Of a stretch of 64,000 bases of DNA, positions 28,338-37,871 are shown one piece after another. The DNA is from Aporhodopirellula rubra. Its GTDB lineage: Bacteria > Planctomycetota > Planctomycetia > Pirellulales > Pirellulaceae. Position numbers and translations under genes: made by a program. Every line of letters starts with the position of its first letter. Position 1 is the stretch's first letter. Where the stretch lies: contig NZ_JACHXU010000012.1 in NCBI RefSeq assembly GCF_014192335.1, positions 196,687-260,686 of the forward strand, in the 5' to 3' direction. The notes below the pieces were generated by a model. That model searched no databases. It saw only the letters and a list, made by a program, of their open reading frames with translations, and was not told the DNA's origin.

Positions 28338-29963
28338 TTATTTTTCCTTTGTTGCTGAAAACTCGCTGAATCGTCCGGCACCGAGACGCATGACCAACTC
28401 CAATTCATTAGCCGTTAGTGCGCCATCCCATACCGCCACATCGTCGATCTTACCGCTCCAATAACAATTCGATCCGCCGATTTGCACCGGATCAGGCCGT
28501 CGCGCGATGGTGAAGTTGCCGGCCACGACATGCGATTTGCCGGCGTCGCCAGACCCGACGAGGCCGCCATTGAAGTACAGCTTTAACCCGTTCACCCTGC
28601 TGACGGTCATTGCGACATGCGTCCATTGCCCGATCACACATTTTCTCGCCGACGAGGCCGCTTCGATGATCACGTTGTCATTCGGGAGCACCTTCGCCAT
28701 CAAAGTCAGATTGGGTTCCACACGCAAAAACGCGCCCGCCACGGACGACTTCTGAGCCCCCGCGATGTAGGCTTCCGTCGTTGACATTTCGTCCATCGAA
28801 ACCCATGCCGCTAAGGTAAAGTCCGTGCGAGGCAGTGGGTCGGCACCCATCACGATGAAGTCGCCGTCACCGTCAAATGCTGCGGCTTGCCCCAATCGTC
28901 CGGGCACAAATGAAACGTCCCCACTCACGTTGCCGTGGTGCACTCCAACGGAATCTTTTACGTTCCCATCAAACGTCCAGTGCGCCACCAACTCGGCCGC
29001 GGATAGCGAGACCGTGGTTTGATCACGCGGCCTCGATTGCCATAATCTTCTTATCGACAACGCGTGTGAGTGATTGTCGGGATCGTGCAGCGAAACGACC
29101 CCGACCTCTCCATCCATCGTCGCCGCCTGATTCGCCGTCAACCGAACCGGGTCCGCAGGGCGATCCTCGATCGACTCAGACGACAAGAGCTCCACGACGC
29201 CTGACAAGACGACAACATTGAGTTCGCCGCTCGGTTGCACCTCAACACCAAATCGCGTGCCCAGATCAACAACTCGCGACTTCTCGGTACGAATCGTAAA
29301 GCCCTTCGACTCGGGCGTTTCGCATTGAGCGACCAGCTTGCCAACCTTCAGGTATCCCGAGTTGACGCTGCCCGGTTGGCTGCCGACCCAAAACTCAACG
29401 GGGCCTTGTAACACAACCTCAGCCCCCGAGTTGTATCGCAGCTCCGCGACGCCACTTTTAAGGACCAGTTTCTGCCCCGCATTGATCCCCGTATTGATCG
29501 GTGGCGAAAACCCGTCCCAATCCGGCAGATCCACACCCACCAAACGCGCGATCGGACCAGATGTCGCGCTCGCGACGTCGCCGCGATGCGCATCAGATCG
29601 TGGCGAGAAACGAGTCCCCCAGTACCCACCACACACACCCAACAGAACCGCCGCGGCAAAGTAAGCGAGTCGCAACGGATGGCTGTGCCAATCAAAGACA
29701 CTCCATGCGGCCCTCGGCAATGACACAGGGTGAGAAGCCTCACTCTCGGCTAACGCTTCACTCGGACGCAGACCGCCCCCCGCCCAAGTCCGTATGTTTG
29801 TCGCATCCCACAGGCAGGCCCGGTAAAAATGATTGATGTCCGGACTGCTCGCAACAAGCCGGCTCAACTCCTCCGACTCGTCTTGCGTCAACTCATCGTG
29901 CAGAGAGCCTTCAACGAGTCGGATGATTTCTTCTTGCAATTTTTGCGGCAGAGGATCATTCAC
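28338..29963 (-). CDS. FecR-domain membrane protein with C-terminal LamG domain
   Basis: Probably the membrane partner of the ECF sigma factor encoded just upstream. From the GTG at 29963, which overlaps the sigma stop, it is 541 residues. The cytoplasmic N-terminus (about 1-60) resembles the sigma-binding part of this family, and one membrane helix lies at about 98-116. A periplasmic FecR domain follows (AELRYNSGAEVVLQGPVEFW, then SRVVDLGTRFGVEVQPSGEL). Residues about 330-535 form a LamG domain (VAHWTFDGNVKDSVG, then GQWTHVAMTVSRVNGLKLYF, ending IDDVAVWDGALTANEL) that could bind polysaccharide. The architecture suggests that carbohydrate outside the cell controls the sigma factor, which is inference. 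An in-frame start at 29993 inside the sigma gene is an alternative. Confidence 0.88.
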   Translation of the reverse strand: MNDPLPQKLQEEIIRLVEGSLHDELTQDESEELSRLVASSPDINHFYRACLWDATNIRTWAGGGLRPSEALAESEASHPVSLPRAAWSVFDWHSHPLRLAYFAAAVLLGVCGGYWGTRFSPRSDAHRGDVASATSGPIARLVGVDLPDWDGFSPPINTGINAGQKLVLKSGVAELRYNSGAEVVLQGPVEFWVGSQPGSVNSGYLKVGKLVAQCETPESKGFTIRTEKSRVVDLGTRFGVEVQPSGELNVVVLSGVVELLSSESIEDRPADPVRLTANQAATMDGEVGVVSLHDPDNHSHALSIRRLWQSRPRDQTTVSLSAAELVAHWTFDGNVKDSVGVHHGNVSGDVSFVPGRLGQAAAFDGDGDFIVMGADPLPRTDFTLAAWVSMDEMSTTEAYIAGAQKSSVAGAFLRVEPNLTLMAKVLPNDNVIIEAASSARKCVIGQWTHVAMTVSRVNGLKLYFNGGLVGSGDAGKSHVVAGNFTIARRPDPVQIGGSNCYWSGKIDDVAVWDGALTANELELVMRLGAGRFSEFSATKEK

Positions 29964-30513
29964 TGGAAGCCTCCGCCATTGCGAGCCCGTCAACGCACCT
30001 CACCAATGACAACCGAAGTCGCCGAACCGTCTGCCTCACGCTATCAAAACTGCGACCGACATCGGCGGCGATGTCCCGGCGGTCCTCCAATCCCGAATAA
30101 TATCGCTTCAACAACTCACGATGACCGGCACTGAGCTTTTGCAAGCAGATCAATAAGTTCCGCTGTCGAACCTCAACCTCGTCGATGTCCTGCGTGAACT
30201 GCTCAGCAACTGCATCCAAAAACTCATTCGTCATGCGTGAGCCTTCACGCTCGGACTTTTTTCGGTGAGCGAGAACCAAATAGTGTGCGATCGTCCGCGC
30301 CCAAGCACCAAAATCTCGAGACGAATCGTATTGGTCGAATTGCTGCCAGAGGCGAATACGGGTCTGCTGTGCGATATCGTCCGCATCCGACCAACGAGGC
30401 ACTAGCGCCAGAATATAGGCATACAAACGCCGCTCCTCATTGCCGAGCAAGCGTATGAATTCCAAAGTGCGATCGCTTTCAGCGGCGCGAGGGCTGTCCC
30501 CGATCTCCACCAT
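29956..30513 (-). CDS. ECF sigma factor of the Rhodopirellula/Verrucomicrobium type
   Basis: The 185-residue protein has sigma region 2 (about 22-90: LYAYILALVPRWSDADDIAQQTRIRLWQQFDQYD, then FGAWARTIAHYLVL). Region 4 (about 130-180) reads LSAGHRELLKRYYSGLEDRRDIAADVGRSFDSVRQTVRRLR. A GGGAGAATGA precedes the ATG. It leads the FecR-LamG, DUF1559 cassette and overlaps the FecR start, so it should be activated by the FecR protein. The likely target includes the GH78-like LamG gene downstream, by analogy with sigma/FecR polysaccharide systems; this is untested. Confidence 0.93.
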   Translation of the reverse strand: MVEIGDSPRAAESDRTLEFIRLLGNEERRLYAYILALVPRWSDADDIAQQTRIRLWQQFDQYDSSRDFGAWARTIAHYLVLAHRKKSEREGSRMTNEFLDAVAEQFTQDIDEVEVRQRNLLICLQKLSAGHRELLKRYYSGLEDRRDIAADVGRSFDSVRQTVRRLRLSLVRCVDGLAMAEASSE

Positions 30514-30811
30514 TCATTCTCCCGTATCCGAGTAACCCGTAGACTTGCAACTAAAAGTAATAAGCCCAAAAAGGCATTCTGTGACGCGGAACTTTCCCCA
30601 AATTATCCTTTTCTCTGAAAACCCCTTACAGAGGCCCCAACGTCACCCGCCGAATAGGCGGCAACATCGAAGAGATTGTCGATCAGCCGAGTGAACACTT
30701 GCAAACTATCTCGCACCTTGGCGACGGCCTGCATCCGCGATCACGTACCAATGGAAGCTAGGCAACAACATGACCACGCGTGGTCCAGACCCGTTTCTCG
30801 CAAGAATTGCC
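30514..30811. other. Intergenic region upstream of the ECF sigma gene
   Basis: Holds no recognisable gene; the sigma promoter should lie near 30530-30620. I cannot place its boxes. Confidence 0.35.
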
Positions 30812-31316
30812 TTAAAGATTTTCAGTAGCGATCTGGACCGTGAGGCCAACGAAGATAGCACCATCGATCCGGTTCAGAATCGGTTGACCACCCGCAGATT
30901 TCATGAACCACGTGTTCCGCTGCTTACCAAGGCGACGACACCTGCGAAGACAACGAGTGCGACCAGGATAAACACGCACCAAGAGCGATTAACTGCATCG
31001 CGACCAATCTTCTCGGCAACGACGACACCGTCCCACCTCACGCGAAACGACAGCCACGCGAGATCCATCGGGTATCCTGCCCCGACAAACTTGAGCAATG
31101 CGACCACGTCGATGCGCATATGAGCGTCACAACGCCAATCGCTACCGCGAACGCGTGAACAATCACCCCCGTGCACAATCCGTCCGTGACGAGCAACCTC
31201 GCAGGCAATCCGCTCATCGCTGATTGAGCGAGCACGAAAACATTGTCGAGTCCGGCCGCCAACGCCAAGAGCACCGTTGCAACAACGAACCCCAACAGGG
31301 ATTCAAATGAGAGCAT
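30812..31316 (-). pseudogene. Decayed LysE/RhtB-family amino-acid exporter
   Basis: Three fragments in different frames line up with one LysE-family exporter. From the ATG at 31316: LLGFVVATVLLALAAGLDNVFVLAQSAM, then LLVTDGLCTGVIVHAFAVAIGVVTLI. After a frameshift near 31125: LLKFVGAGYPMDLAWLSFRVRWD, later CVFILVALVVFAGVVALVS. Near the end: PILNRIDGAIFVGLTVQIATENL and the stop at 30812. The AG-x-DN motif near the start and the NRI-G-IFVGL ending are family hallmarks. The segment that normally carries the NPK motif is missing, so there is at least one frameshift and an internal deletion. The product is presumed non-functional. Confidence 0.85.
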
Positions 31317-31424
31317 GAATTCGAGAGATCGTTTTCGCACACCTATCGCCGACACCCATTGACATCATAGTGAAAAGCCACGACAAGCCATTCCGGCTGC
31401 TTACGAGAAACGTTGGCCACAGGA

Positions 31425-31799
31425 TTATTCGAATTCGTCCTCACGCCGAGTGTAGAGCGAATTGACGTAGCGACGGGACTGCGTAATTAAAACGGCAGCG
31501 GGCAATAGACAATACATGGCAGCCCCTATCACCGAAACGATCAACGACGACCAATCACGCGACTGCGCAACCCAAAAACAAGCACTGACCGCTGAAAAGC
31601 CACACATTGGTCCAAACAGTAACCAGACACCAATCAAGGTCAATCGGTTCGGCGGTGCAGACGCGAGTGCACTGTACTTCGGAACAAAATTATCATGCCA
31701 CACATCCTGGTTAAGTCGCTCACCAATCGGTACATAGCCACTTCTCGTCGGGAGCAAAGGTGAACGAGCGACAAGAGGATGCGTATTCTTAGAGCTCAT
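31425..31799 (-). CDS. Small membrane protein of unknown function
   Basis: 124 residues with two membrane helices (LTLIGVWLLFGPMCGFSAVSACFWVA and LIVSVIGAAMYCLLPAAVLI) and a charged C-terminus. No family recognised. The ATG at 31799 has no clear ribosome-binding site. It sits in a gene-poor, partly decaying region. Coding is supported by the clear helix pattern rather than by homology. Confidence 0.5.
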   Translation of the reverse strand: MSSKNTHPLVARSPLLPTRSGYVPIGERLNQDVWHDNFVPKYSALASAPPNRLTLIGVWLLFGPMCGFSAVSACFWVAQSRDWSSLIVSVIGAAMYCLLPAAVLITQSRRYVNSLYTRREDEFE

Positions 31800-31963
31800 G
31801 CTACAGCTAGTATCTCTCGATGAATCATTCGTTCTACGCCAATAACCGAACCAAGCGAACCGTATCCCGTTAACGACCTCGACTTCCCCACGCTCGCGGC
31901 AGTTCGCTCAATCAGCAAATTCGCCAATAGGCTCTTCTCTCCTACATACGAACGCGACAACCG

Positions 31964-32197
31964 CTAACGGACCTTTTGCTCGCCGCGATGATTTCGTTCA
32001 AATTCGTCAGCCATCATTCCGGCGTCCACCTCAGGATCGATAACTGCATCTTGAATTTCCGTTCCACCAGCAGGAACCGACTCGCCCGACAACTCGGTCG
32101 CCGATTGTGGATTAGGGCCTGACTCGCTGCGAGAACAACCACCCACGCCCACCAGCATCAGCGACAACAACTGGGCCGATAAGAATCGTTGATTCAT
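31964..32197 (-). CDS. Small lipoprotein
   Basis: 77 residues. It has a lipoprotein signal MNQRFLSAQLLSLMLVGVGGC with lipobox Cys at position 21, then an acidic, disordered tail (ESVPAGGTEIQDAVIDPEVDAGMM). Similar in style to the lipoprotein at 26705-26908. No function known. Confidence 0.6.
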   Translation of the reverse strand: MNQRFLSAQLLSLMLVGVGGCSRSESGPNPQSATELSGESVPAGGTEIQDAVIDPEVDAGMMADEFERNHRGEQKVR

Positions 32198-32691
32198 TTT
32201 AATTCGCCAGGAAAAGAGATTTCAGATGGATAACGAAAGCACGATACGTGTGGAGACGAATGACTTCAACCTCGAGATTATCAGCGGCACTCTCCGCTCC
32301 ACGACACCGCGCGTCAATCCGTCACAGTGTATCGGGAAGCAACCGACAGCATCTTACCACTTCACCGAATCCGAGATCGACGGACTACTTGGATTTCCAG
32401 ACCCCAGTCCGGATCAAGATGCAACGCGACGCGGTTCCGGCAATGCCGCAATACACCCTCCTGGCAGAAGGGTCGAGCGAAGCGTGGAGAGGTCGAACGC
32501 TGATCAACCTGACCAGCATCACCCCATTCCCGGTTCACGTAGTAATTGACCACGAAAAGCCCGAACGAAACGAAAGCACAGCCGGTCGGAACAGCGCCCC
32601 GCTTGGTCCGCCCAACGACGATGAACGTGTGCGATTGAAACCAGCGGAAAACGTGAGCACGAAAGCAGACCGGATCAAGCCGTAATGCGAA
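32198..32691. other. Low-information stretch with a possible membrane-protein remnant
   Basis: No gene is supported on the plus strand. On the minus strand, continuing in frame past the stop of the gene at 32692, a readable stretch contains CAFVSFGLFVVNYYVNREWGD (split here as CAFVSFGLFV and VNYYVNREWGD), which looks like a membrane helix. It could be a decayed extension of the upstream membrane protein or chance. I do not call it a gene. Confidence 0.3.
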
Positions 32692-32937
32692 TCAGCCAAA
32701 GATTCGTGCCCATATGAGAAGGTACAGATTGCAAACCAGGGTTGACGCGAAATAGGTCGCCAATCCGAACAAGACATACATTGATGGCCCCGAACTACGG
32801 CGTCCAAGATAGCGAAAAACCACATAGAACGCCGCAAAGATGACAGCGCCATGCAGTCCTCCCATGAACACGCTCGCCTTGGGTCCCAAAACGGAAAACG
32901 GCATCAATAACAACGCCCACGGAGGAGGAACGTACAT
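32692..32937 (-). CDS. Small membrane protein of unknown function
   Basis: From the ATG at 32937 the product is 81 residues, with MYVPPPWALLLMPFSVLG and two or three membrane helices (GAVIFAAFYVVFRYLG and VLFGLATYFASTLVCNLYLLIWA). An AAGGA lies eight bases before this ATG, which decides the start over the longer frame to 33105. The frame may continue after the stop as a remnant (see 32198-32691). No family recognised. Confidence 0.45.
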   Translation of the reverse strand: MYVPPPWALLLMPFSVLGPKASVFMGGLHGAVIFAAFYVVFRYLGRRSSGPSMYVLFGLATYFASTLVCNLYLLIWARIFG

Positions 32938-33859
32938 TGCTAAATTCCTTGAGAGAGAGAGGGCGTTGGTAATGTCAACCGCAACCGGCATTACCTCGTC
33001 GCGCGACAAATGGGTAGAAGATTCAAGTGTCCAGACAACCTTTCTTGGCCTCCAATGCCATCCATCTGCCATCATCGTCCCGTTGTCTGTGAAATGGATT
33101 TGCACCTATTCACACGATTCCTAATGCGCGGGAAATTACCAGGCGTGAACTCAAATATCGAAAAACACTTTTTCAAATCACTGCAACGGAGACGATGCGG
33201 ACGTGGAAGCAGAATTTTTTGTTACGGCAGCGATTTCACTTTGCCTATACAACCGAACAAATTACAGGCAGTTGACGCCGAAATTGGCGGCGACAATCGT
33301 TGACCGCTCGCCGAGGCATGAGTGCAATTCGCTACCAACCACATGTAGCGAGTCATGGATAGATGACCAACGACCCCCAATGACAAAAACACCAGCGATA
33401 GGCGAACGACACTCTCGCGACCGATTACATCGTTCTCCCGCGCTGGATACGCCAGACTGCCGCACGACATGTACACGAAATTCCATTTCTAGCACGTCTA
33501 ATATACCACCTTGTTTTTCTCATTATTTGGATTGAAAGCTCTATAGCGATTGCAGCGTCACAGACAGGTGTCATCGACGGGGCAACGGCTTAAAGGGTCC
33601 CATCATGCGAGTAAAATTGGACAATTTCTTCACGCTAGTAAGGTTGGGGCGTTCTTAGGGGGTAGAGTTCCATCGAGCGCAGTTTTCAGAAACAACCGTT
33701 GACGGTCCGCCCGACGATGAACTCCCTGACCTACGACTTCTGTAACGGGAAAAGATTCGGGGTGTAGCAGGTAATTGCTATTAAGGTTCGGAGGATTTTT
33801 TTGAAGTCAGAAAGCGAACCTCGTAGAACCCGTACACCCCTTTTAGAACCGGCTGACAA
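32938..33859. other. Gene-poor stretch upstream of the PAS-GAF-GGDEF gene
   Basis: More than 900 bases without a supported gene. A minus-strand frame at 33222-33476 has one hydrophobic segment (VVRLSLVFLSLGVVGHLSM) but no family resemblance or clear ribosome site. Base composition is less GC-rich than the flanking operons. I read this as decayed DNA plus the promoter of the gene at 33860. Confidence 0.4.
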
Positions 33860-35407
33860 ATGGACGAAACAGCGACAAAGAGTAGCGAGGCACTAGCATC
33901 GCTGCTGAGCCAGGAGACACTTTGGCGAAGAATTGTCGACAACGCGCCCGCAATGCTTTGGTGCATTGACCATCAGGGGATGCCCGTTTTCTACAATCAG
34001 AAGTGGATGCGTTTTGCCGGCTTGAGTGACGGATGTGATCTCGGCGATGCCTGGATCTCGAAGCTACACCCTGACGATCACGACTGGGTACTTGAGTCCT
34101 CAGGAAAATCATTGAGGAAACGCAGGTCCATACATTTGGAGTATCGCCTACAGAGATTTGACGGCGAATATCGTCATGTACTCGACATGGGAGAACCGCA
34201 ATTCGATGCCGATGGTGACTTCATCGGCTATATCGGAAGCACTGTTGACATTACGGAACAACGAAAAGACGCAACGGAACTGGAACGTACAAACGAGCAA
34301 TTGAATCGCACCGCTCGTGAAATCACGTGGTTGAACGAACTGAATGATCACTTGCAAGTATGCAAGACGATCGATGAAACAGTCCCGATTTTGAAACGCT
34401 ATGGTGGCTTGCTGTTTCCTGATGCATCGGTTTCGATAGGTTTGATCAGCGAGTCAAGAAACGTTGTTGAACCATTTGTATCTTGGGGGGAATCAGCAAC
34501 GCTGAATCGCATGTTTTCACCCCACGAATGCTGGGCGTTGCGACGCGGAAAACCACATATTGAGTCCCCCTGCGAATCCGGTTCGCTCTGCCCGAATACC
34601 AAAACGTGTTCCATCAAATTTGGCTACGCTTGCATTCCGATGATTGCCTATGGCGAAGTGCTAGGCGTGATGAACGTATGCTTTCACAATAAAGGCATTG
34701 AAGACGAAACCCGAGGCGGGCTGAACAGCTGCCTAGCGAAAACCACTGCAGACCAAACAGCCTTGGCAATTGCGAACCTGAAGCTGCGGGAAACGCTACA
34801 GCATCAATCGACCAGGGATCCACTCACACAACTATACAACCGCCGATTTTTGCTGGACAACCTAGATCGAGAAGTTTGCAGAGCAAAGAGAGACGGCAAT
34901 ACGGTTGCGGTGTTGATGCTGGACATTGATCATTTCAAGCGATTCAACGACACCTATGGACACGAGGCAGGAGACATTGTGTTACGTGAAGTGGGTTCGC
35001 TGTTGCGTCAATCAGTCCGGAGCGTGGATTTGCCATGCCGCTATGGAGGAGAAGAATTCATGATCGTGTTGGTCGACACTGATGAAGCCAGTGGAATCGC
35101 TCGTGCGGAGGACATACGCAAAAAGGTATCCAAACTGGCCATTGAACTTGGCCGTAAGCCACTTGGAAATGTGACGGCTTCGATAGGCCTTTCTTTCTAC
35201 CCCTCCGACGCGGACACTATCGAAAAGATGATTTCAACAGCAGATCAGGCGCTTTATGCGGCAAAAGCTGCGGGGAGAAATCGCGTTGTCGAATTTCGGT
35301 CCATGGTTTCAAAAGGAAATGAAACCTCCTCGAAAGTCGTGTCCGCCTCTGCACTGCCACACGTAGGATTTGGCAGTAACCAAGGACTCAGCGGAATCGT
35401 CAACTGA
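33860..35407 (+). CDS. Diguanylate cyclase with PAS and GAF sensor domains
   Basis: The 515-residue cytoplasmic protein has a PAS domain (about 20-130: IVDNAPAMLWCIDHQGMPVFYN, ending YIGSTVDITEQRK as a PAC motif). A coiled linker leads into a GAF-like domain (about 165-310) with a conserved-looking ECWALRRGKPHIESPCESG segment. The GGDEF domain follows (about 330-485: DPLTQLYNRRFLLDNL, then MLDIDHFKRFNDTYGHEAGD, with active site GGEEF). An inhibitory I-site RSVD lies five residues before GGEEF, so product inhibition by cyclic di-GMP is expected. Its codon use is more AT-rich than the flanking genes, suggesting transfer. It stands alone; the signal sensed is unknown. Confidence 0.92.
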   Translation: MDETATKSSEALASLLSQETLWRRIVDNAPAMLWCIDHQGMPVFYNQKWMRFAGLSDGCDLGDAWISKLHPDDHDWVLESSGKSLRKRRSIHLEYRLQRFDGEYRHVLDMGEPQFDADGDFIGYIGSTVDITEQRKDATELERTNEQLNRTAREITWLNELNDHLQVCKTIDETVPILKRYGGLLFPDASVSIGLISESRNVVEPFVSWGESATLNRMFSPHECWALRRGKPHIESPCESGSLCPNTKTCSIKFGYACIPMIAYGEVLGVMNVCFHNKGIEDETRGGLNSCLAKTTADQTALAIANLKLRETLQHQSTRDPLTQLYNRRFLLDNLDREVCRAKRDGNTVAVLMLDIDHFKRFNDTYGHEAGDIVLREVGSLLRQSVRSVDLPCRYGGEEFMIVLVDTDEASGIARAEDIRKKVSKLAIELGRKPLGNVTASIGLSFYPSDADTIEKMISTADQALYAAKAAGRNRVVEFRSMVSKGNETSSKVVSASALPHVGFGSNQGLSGIVN

Positions 35408-35924
35408 TTCCTAGAGTTGGGATGGCATCTTCTGAAGAATCGCCATCAATTGCGTGCGTTGGCGTTTAGCCGCTCGAGTCCAAGTGGCAACTCAAACTGA
35501 TCTTTGACCGGTGCTCGCCAAGGCGGAAACACATGTGCTTGCAGCGGTCAATCGTGTCGGGCTGTTTGGGTCGCCTGATGAAAACGCAAAACTCTCGCCG
35601 AAAATCGCACGGTCAACTTCATCGGCGTCCCTGCCTTTGCTTCGACGTCACCCTGGAACTCGAGACCTTTCCGAGCAGGAACACGAGTCATGCTCCGCGT
35701 AGAGGATGTGGTTCTGCGGTGTTCGCCCTAGTCGGAAAATATGAGGCTGATCTTGGCACGCGGATAGCTATCTCGCATTGAAACCGGGTTGCCGGCTTCC
35801 GATGCCAGGATTGCGATGAGACAGGTCTCGTGTTCACCGGACAGTTTTTCCGATCGATCTGCGGTCATTGGAATCAGTGTTTTCTGGGGCCCGGGGATTT
35901 CGCTCAGCGGTAATGAGATGATCA
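35408..35924. other. Intergenic stretch before the triple repeat
   Basis: No supported gene. Short open frames on both strands lack family resemblance. It is followed by the 146-bp repeat array. Confidence 0.4.
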
Positions 35925-36347
35925 AGGTGACCGGTGGTTAACACCACCGGCAATCGTTGTGTCGACCTTTCAGGCCTGGAGAGACTGCAGGTGGGGTTGG
36001 TTAGTGAAGGGGAGTTGTGGGGACAAATTGCGGAGCAATTTGGCGACTAGGGTTGCTCGGATTTTGGGTCGAGGTGACCGGTGGTTAACACCACCGGCAA
36101 TCGTTGTGTCGGCCTTTCAGGCCTGGGGAGACTGCAGGTGGGGTTGGTTAGTGAAGGGGAGTTGTGGGGACAAGTTGGGGAGCAATTTGGCGACTATGTC
36201 TGCTCGGAATTTGTGTCGAGGTGACCGGTGGTTAACTCCACCGGCAATCGTTGTGTCGGCCTTTCAGGCCTGGGGAGACTGCAGGTGGGGTTGGTTAGTG
36301 AACGGAGTTGCGGGGACAAATTGCGGAGCAATTTGGCGACTAGGGTG
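35925..36347. repeat. Three tandem copies of a 146-bp element with a hairpin
   Basis: Copies run 35925-36070, 36071-36217 and 36218-about 36347 (the last is shortened and has a 2-bp deletion). Each begins with GTGACCGGTGGTTAAC followed by ACCACCGG, an 8-bp perfect stem CCGGTGGT/ACCACCGG around TAAC; the third copy has one base changed. Each then carries CCTTTCAGGCCTGG and a GTTGGTTAGTGAA stretch. An open frame of 166 codons runs through the array but looks like a by-product of the repeats. The element is non-coding and resembles dispersed palindromic elements seen in planctomycete genomes; origin unknown. Confidence 0.9.
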
Positions 36348-36455
36348 CTGCACCTCGCGTTTGGGTTCCCGCATGCCGTTCTTGTTGAACGGCTCAGCTC
36401 GCCTGAACGTGGTCCACCGTTTTGCTACGGTGGGTACGGTAAAAGTAGAGGTGCT

Positions 36456-37871
36456 TTAGAACTGCATCTTGTACTTGTCGGTCATTTGCCGACGTATCGA
36501 TGCGGTCATCTTATCGATCTGTGAGAGCACGCCGCGGAAATCAGCGTAGGCGTTGCCTCGTGCGTACGCGTCGGTGACGCGTTGATAGTCGGCGGACGAG
36601 TTAGGGTCGTAGTAACCGTATCCGTAACCGTAATACGTTCCGCTCGAGAGTCCCTGACTCGCTTTCGTCTTCCCGGCTTCAATGTTACCCGAGCGTACCG
36701 TTAACGCATTGCCTCGCAGCAACTCAGCGACGTCACTGCCGTATTGCACCATCACGGGATCAACATTCAGGGTTCCCATTTCGTCGAGACGGCGAGCCTG
36801 TTGATCGTTCCACTTTGCCAGTCCGCCCGTCGTCTGCGATTTGTGTTTGCGGACCTGCTCGATCGACTTGTTAACTTCCTCAAAGTAATGCTTCGTCGTG
36901 TAGGCCACCTGTTCGCTCGCCGAGCCCGGCGAATCGGTGAGTTTGAGCAAGCGATCCGAAACGTTGTTCGCTTCATTGGACAGCGTGAAGATGTTCAACA
37001 AACCACCCAAAGAAGCTTCCGTGATCGCGCCGCTGAATGCGAGTTGGTTGCCTTCCGATTTGACTTCCCACGACAACACTTCGGGGGCGGCGGTGCCATT
37101 GCGTTCGAGAATCTCCGCGAGCAACTCATTGGCGATCTGCTTGAGGCTGGCTGGTGATTTATCAAAGTCGAGAGTAAAGATGCACTGCTTCAGACTCTTG
37201 CGTCCGATGATCACGCTGAACCCTTTGATCGACGCCAACGTACTGGCCACGGCGTCGGGTTGGTTTGATTTCAACGACGTGAACTTTTCGAGCTTAGCGG
37301 CCAAAGGCACGGGCGAGATAAGATTGCGTACGTCGGCGGCAATCATGAACGAGAGATACGACTCGTTCTGTTTAGACAATTCCGCCAAATAGCTCGAGTC
37401 GTTGATGTTCGCGTCGGACTGGATCCAGCGAGACAACAAAGATCGGTTTGCGGGACGTAGGAAACCGAGGCGATTGTTTTCCAAAGGGATCAAATAGGAC
37501 TGGCGTGGCGACCACACGATCGGTGTTCCGATGATCGAATCGACATAGCCGTCGACCGCAGCGGCGATCTTCTCTGCATCGGGGGCCGTTTTCGTTGTCA
37601 CGTATCCGGCTTCCCAGCGAGGACGTAGCGACGACAAATCTAAATCCGAAATCAGCCAAATATCGGCGACTTGCTCGGTCAACCGCGACGAAAACTCCGC
37701 GTCGCTCATCAATTGATTGAGCGAGGGAACGTGAACGTATGCGATCGCGTTGGCGGGCGACGGCGACTGTTCGAGCAGTTTCGCGAGCTTGGTATCTTGG
37801 GCATTCGCGGAGGCAAACAGGCTCGCGCAGACGCAGATCGATGCAAAAAGCCGTGCAAAATTTGAAAACAT
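36456..37871 (-). CDS. Exported protein of unknown function
   Basis: From the ATG at 37871 the product is 471 residues with a signal peptide MFSNFARLFASICVCASLFASANA and no later membrane helix, so it is periplasmic. It has a mixed alpha/beta character throughout; one stretch (YYGYGYGYYDPNSS, near residue 425) is Tyr/Gly-rich. The text QSPSPANAIAYVHVPSLNQLMSD and IGTPIVWSPRQSYLIPLEN recalls a planctomycete-specific family, but I cannot name it. Start: the frame is open to 37949, but the signal peptide fixes the later ATG. No operon partner is evident. Confidence 0.7.
   Translation of the reverse strand: MFSNFARLFASICVCASLFASANAQDTKLAKLLEQSPSPANAIAYVHVPSLNQLMSDAEFSSRLTEQVADIWLISDLDLSSLRPRWEAGYVTTKTAPDAEKIAAAVDGYVDSIIGTPIVWSPRQSYLIPLENNRLGFLRPANRSLLSRWIQSDANINDSSYLAELSKQNESYLSFMIAADVRNLISPVPLAAKLEKFTSLKSNQPDAVASTLASIKGFSVIIGRKSLKQCIFTLDFDKSPASLKQIANELLAEILERNGTAAPEVLSWEVKSEGNQLAFSGAITEASLGGLLNIFTLSNEANNVSDRLLKLTDSPGSASEQVAYTTKHYFEEVNKSIEQVRKHKSQTTGGLAKWNDQQARRLDEMGTLNVDPVMVQYGSDVAELLRGNALTVRSGNIEAGKTKASQGLSSGTYYGYGYGYYDPNSSADYQRVTDAYARGNAYADFRGVLSQIDKMTASIRRQMTDKYKMQF

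Noticed and set aside
33222..33476. Small minus-strand membrane-protein frame
   Set aside because: Only one hydrophobic stretch, an overlapping alternative frame of equal quality, and no ribosome site.
35959..36459. 166-codon open frame with internal protein repeats
   Set aside because: The repeats follow the 146-bp DNA repeat, there is no ribosome site, and the composition is not protein-like; it is a by-product of the array.
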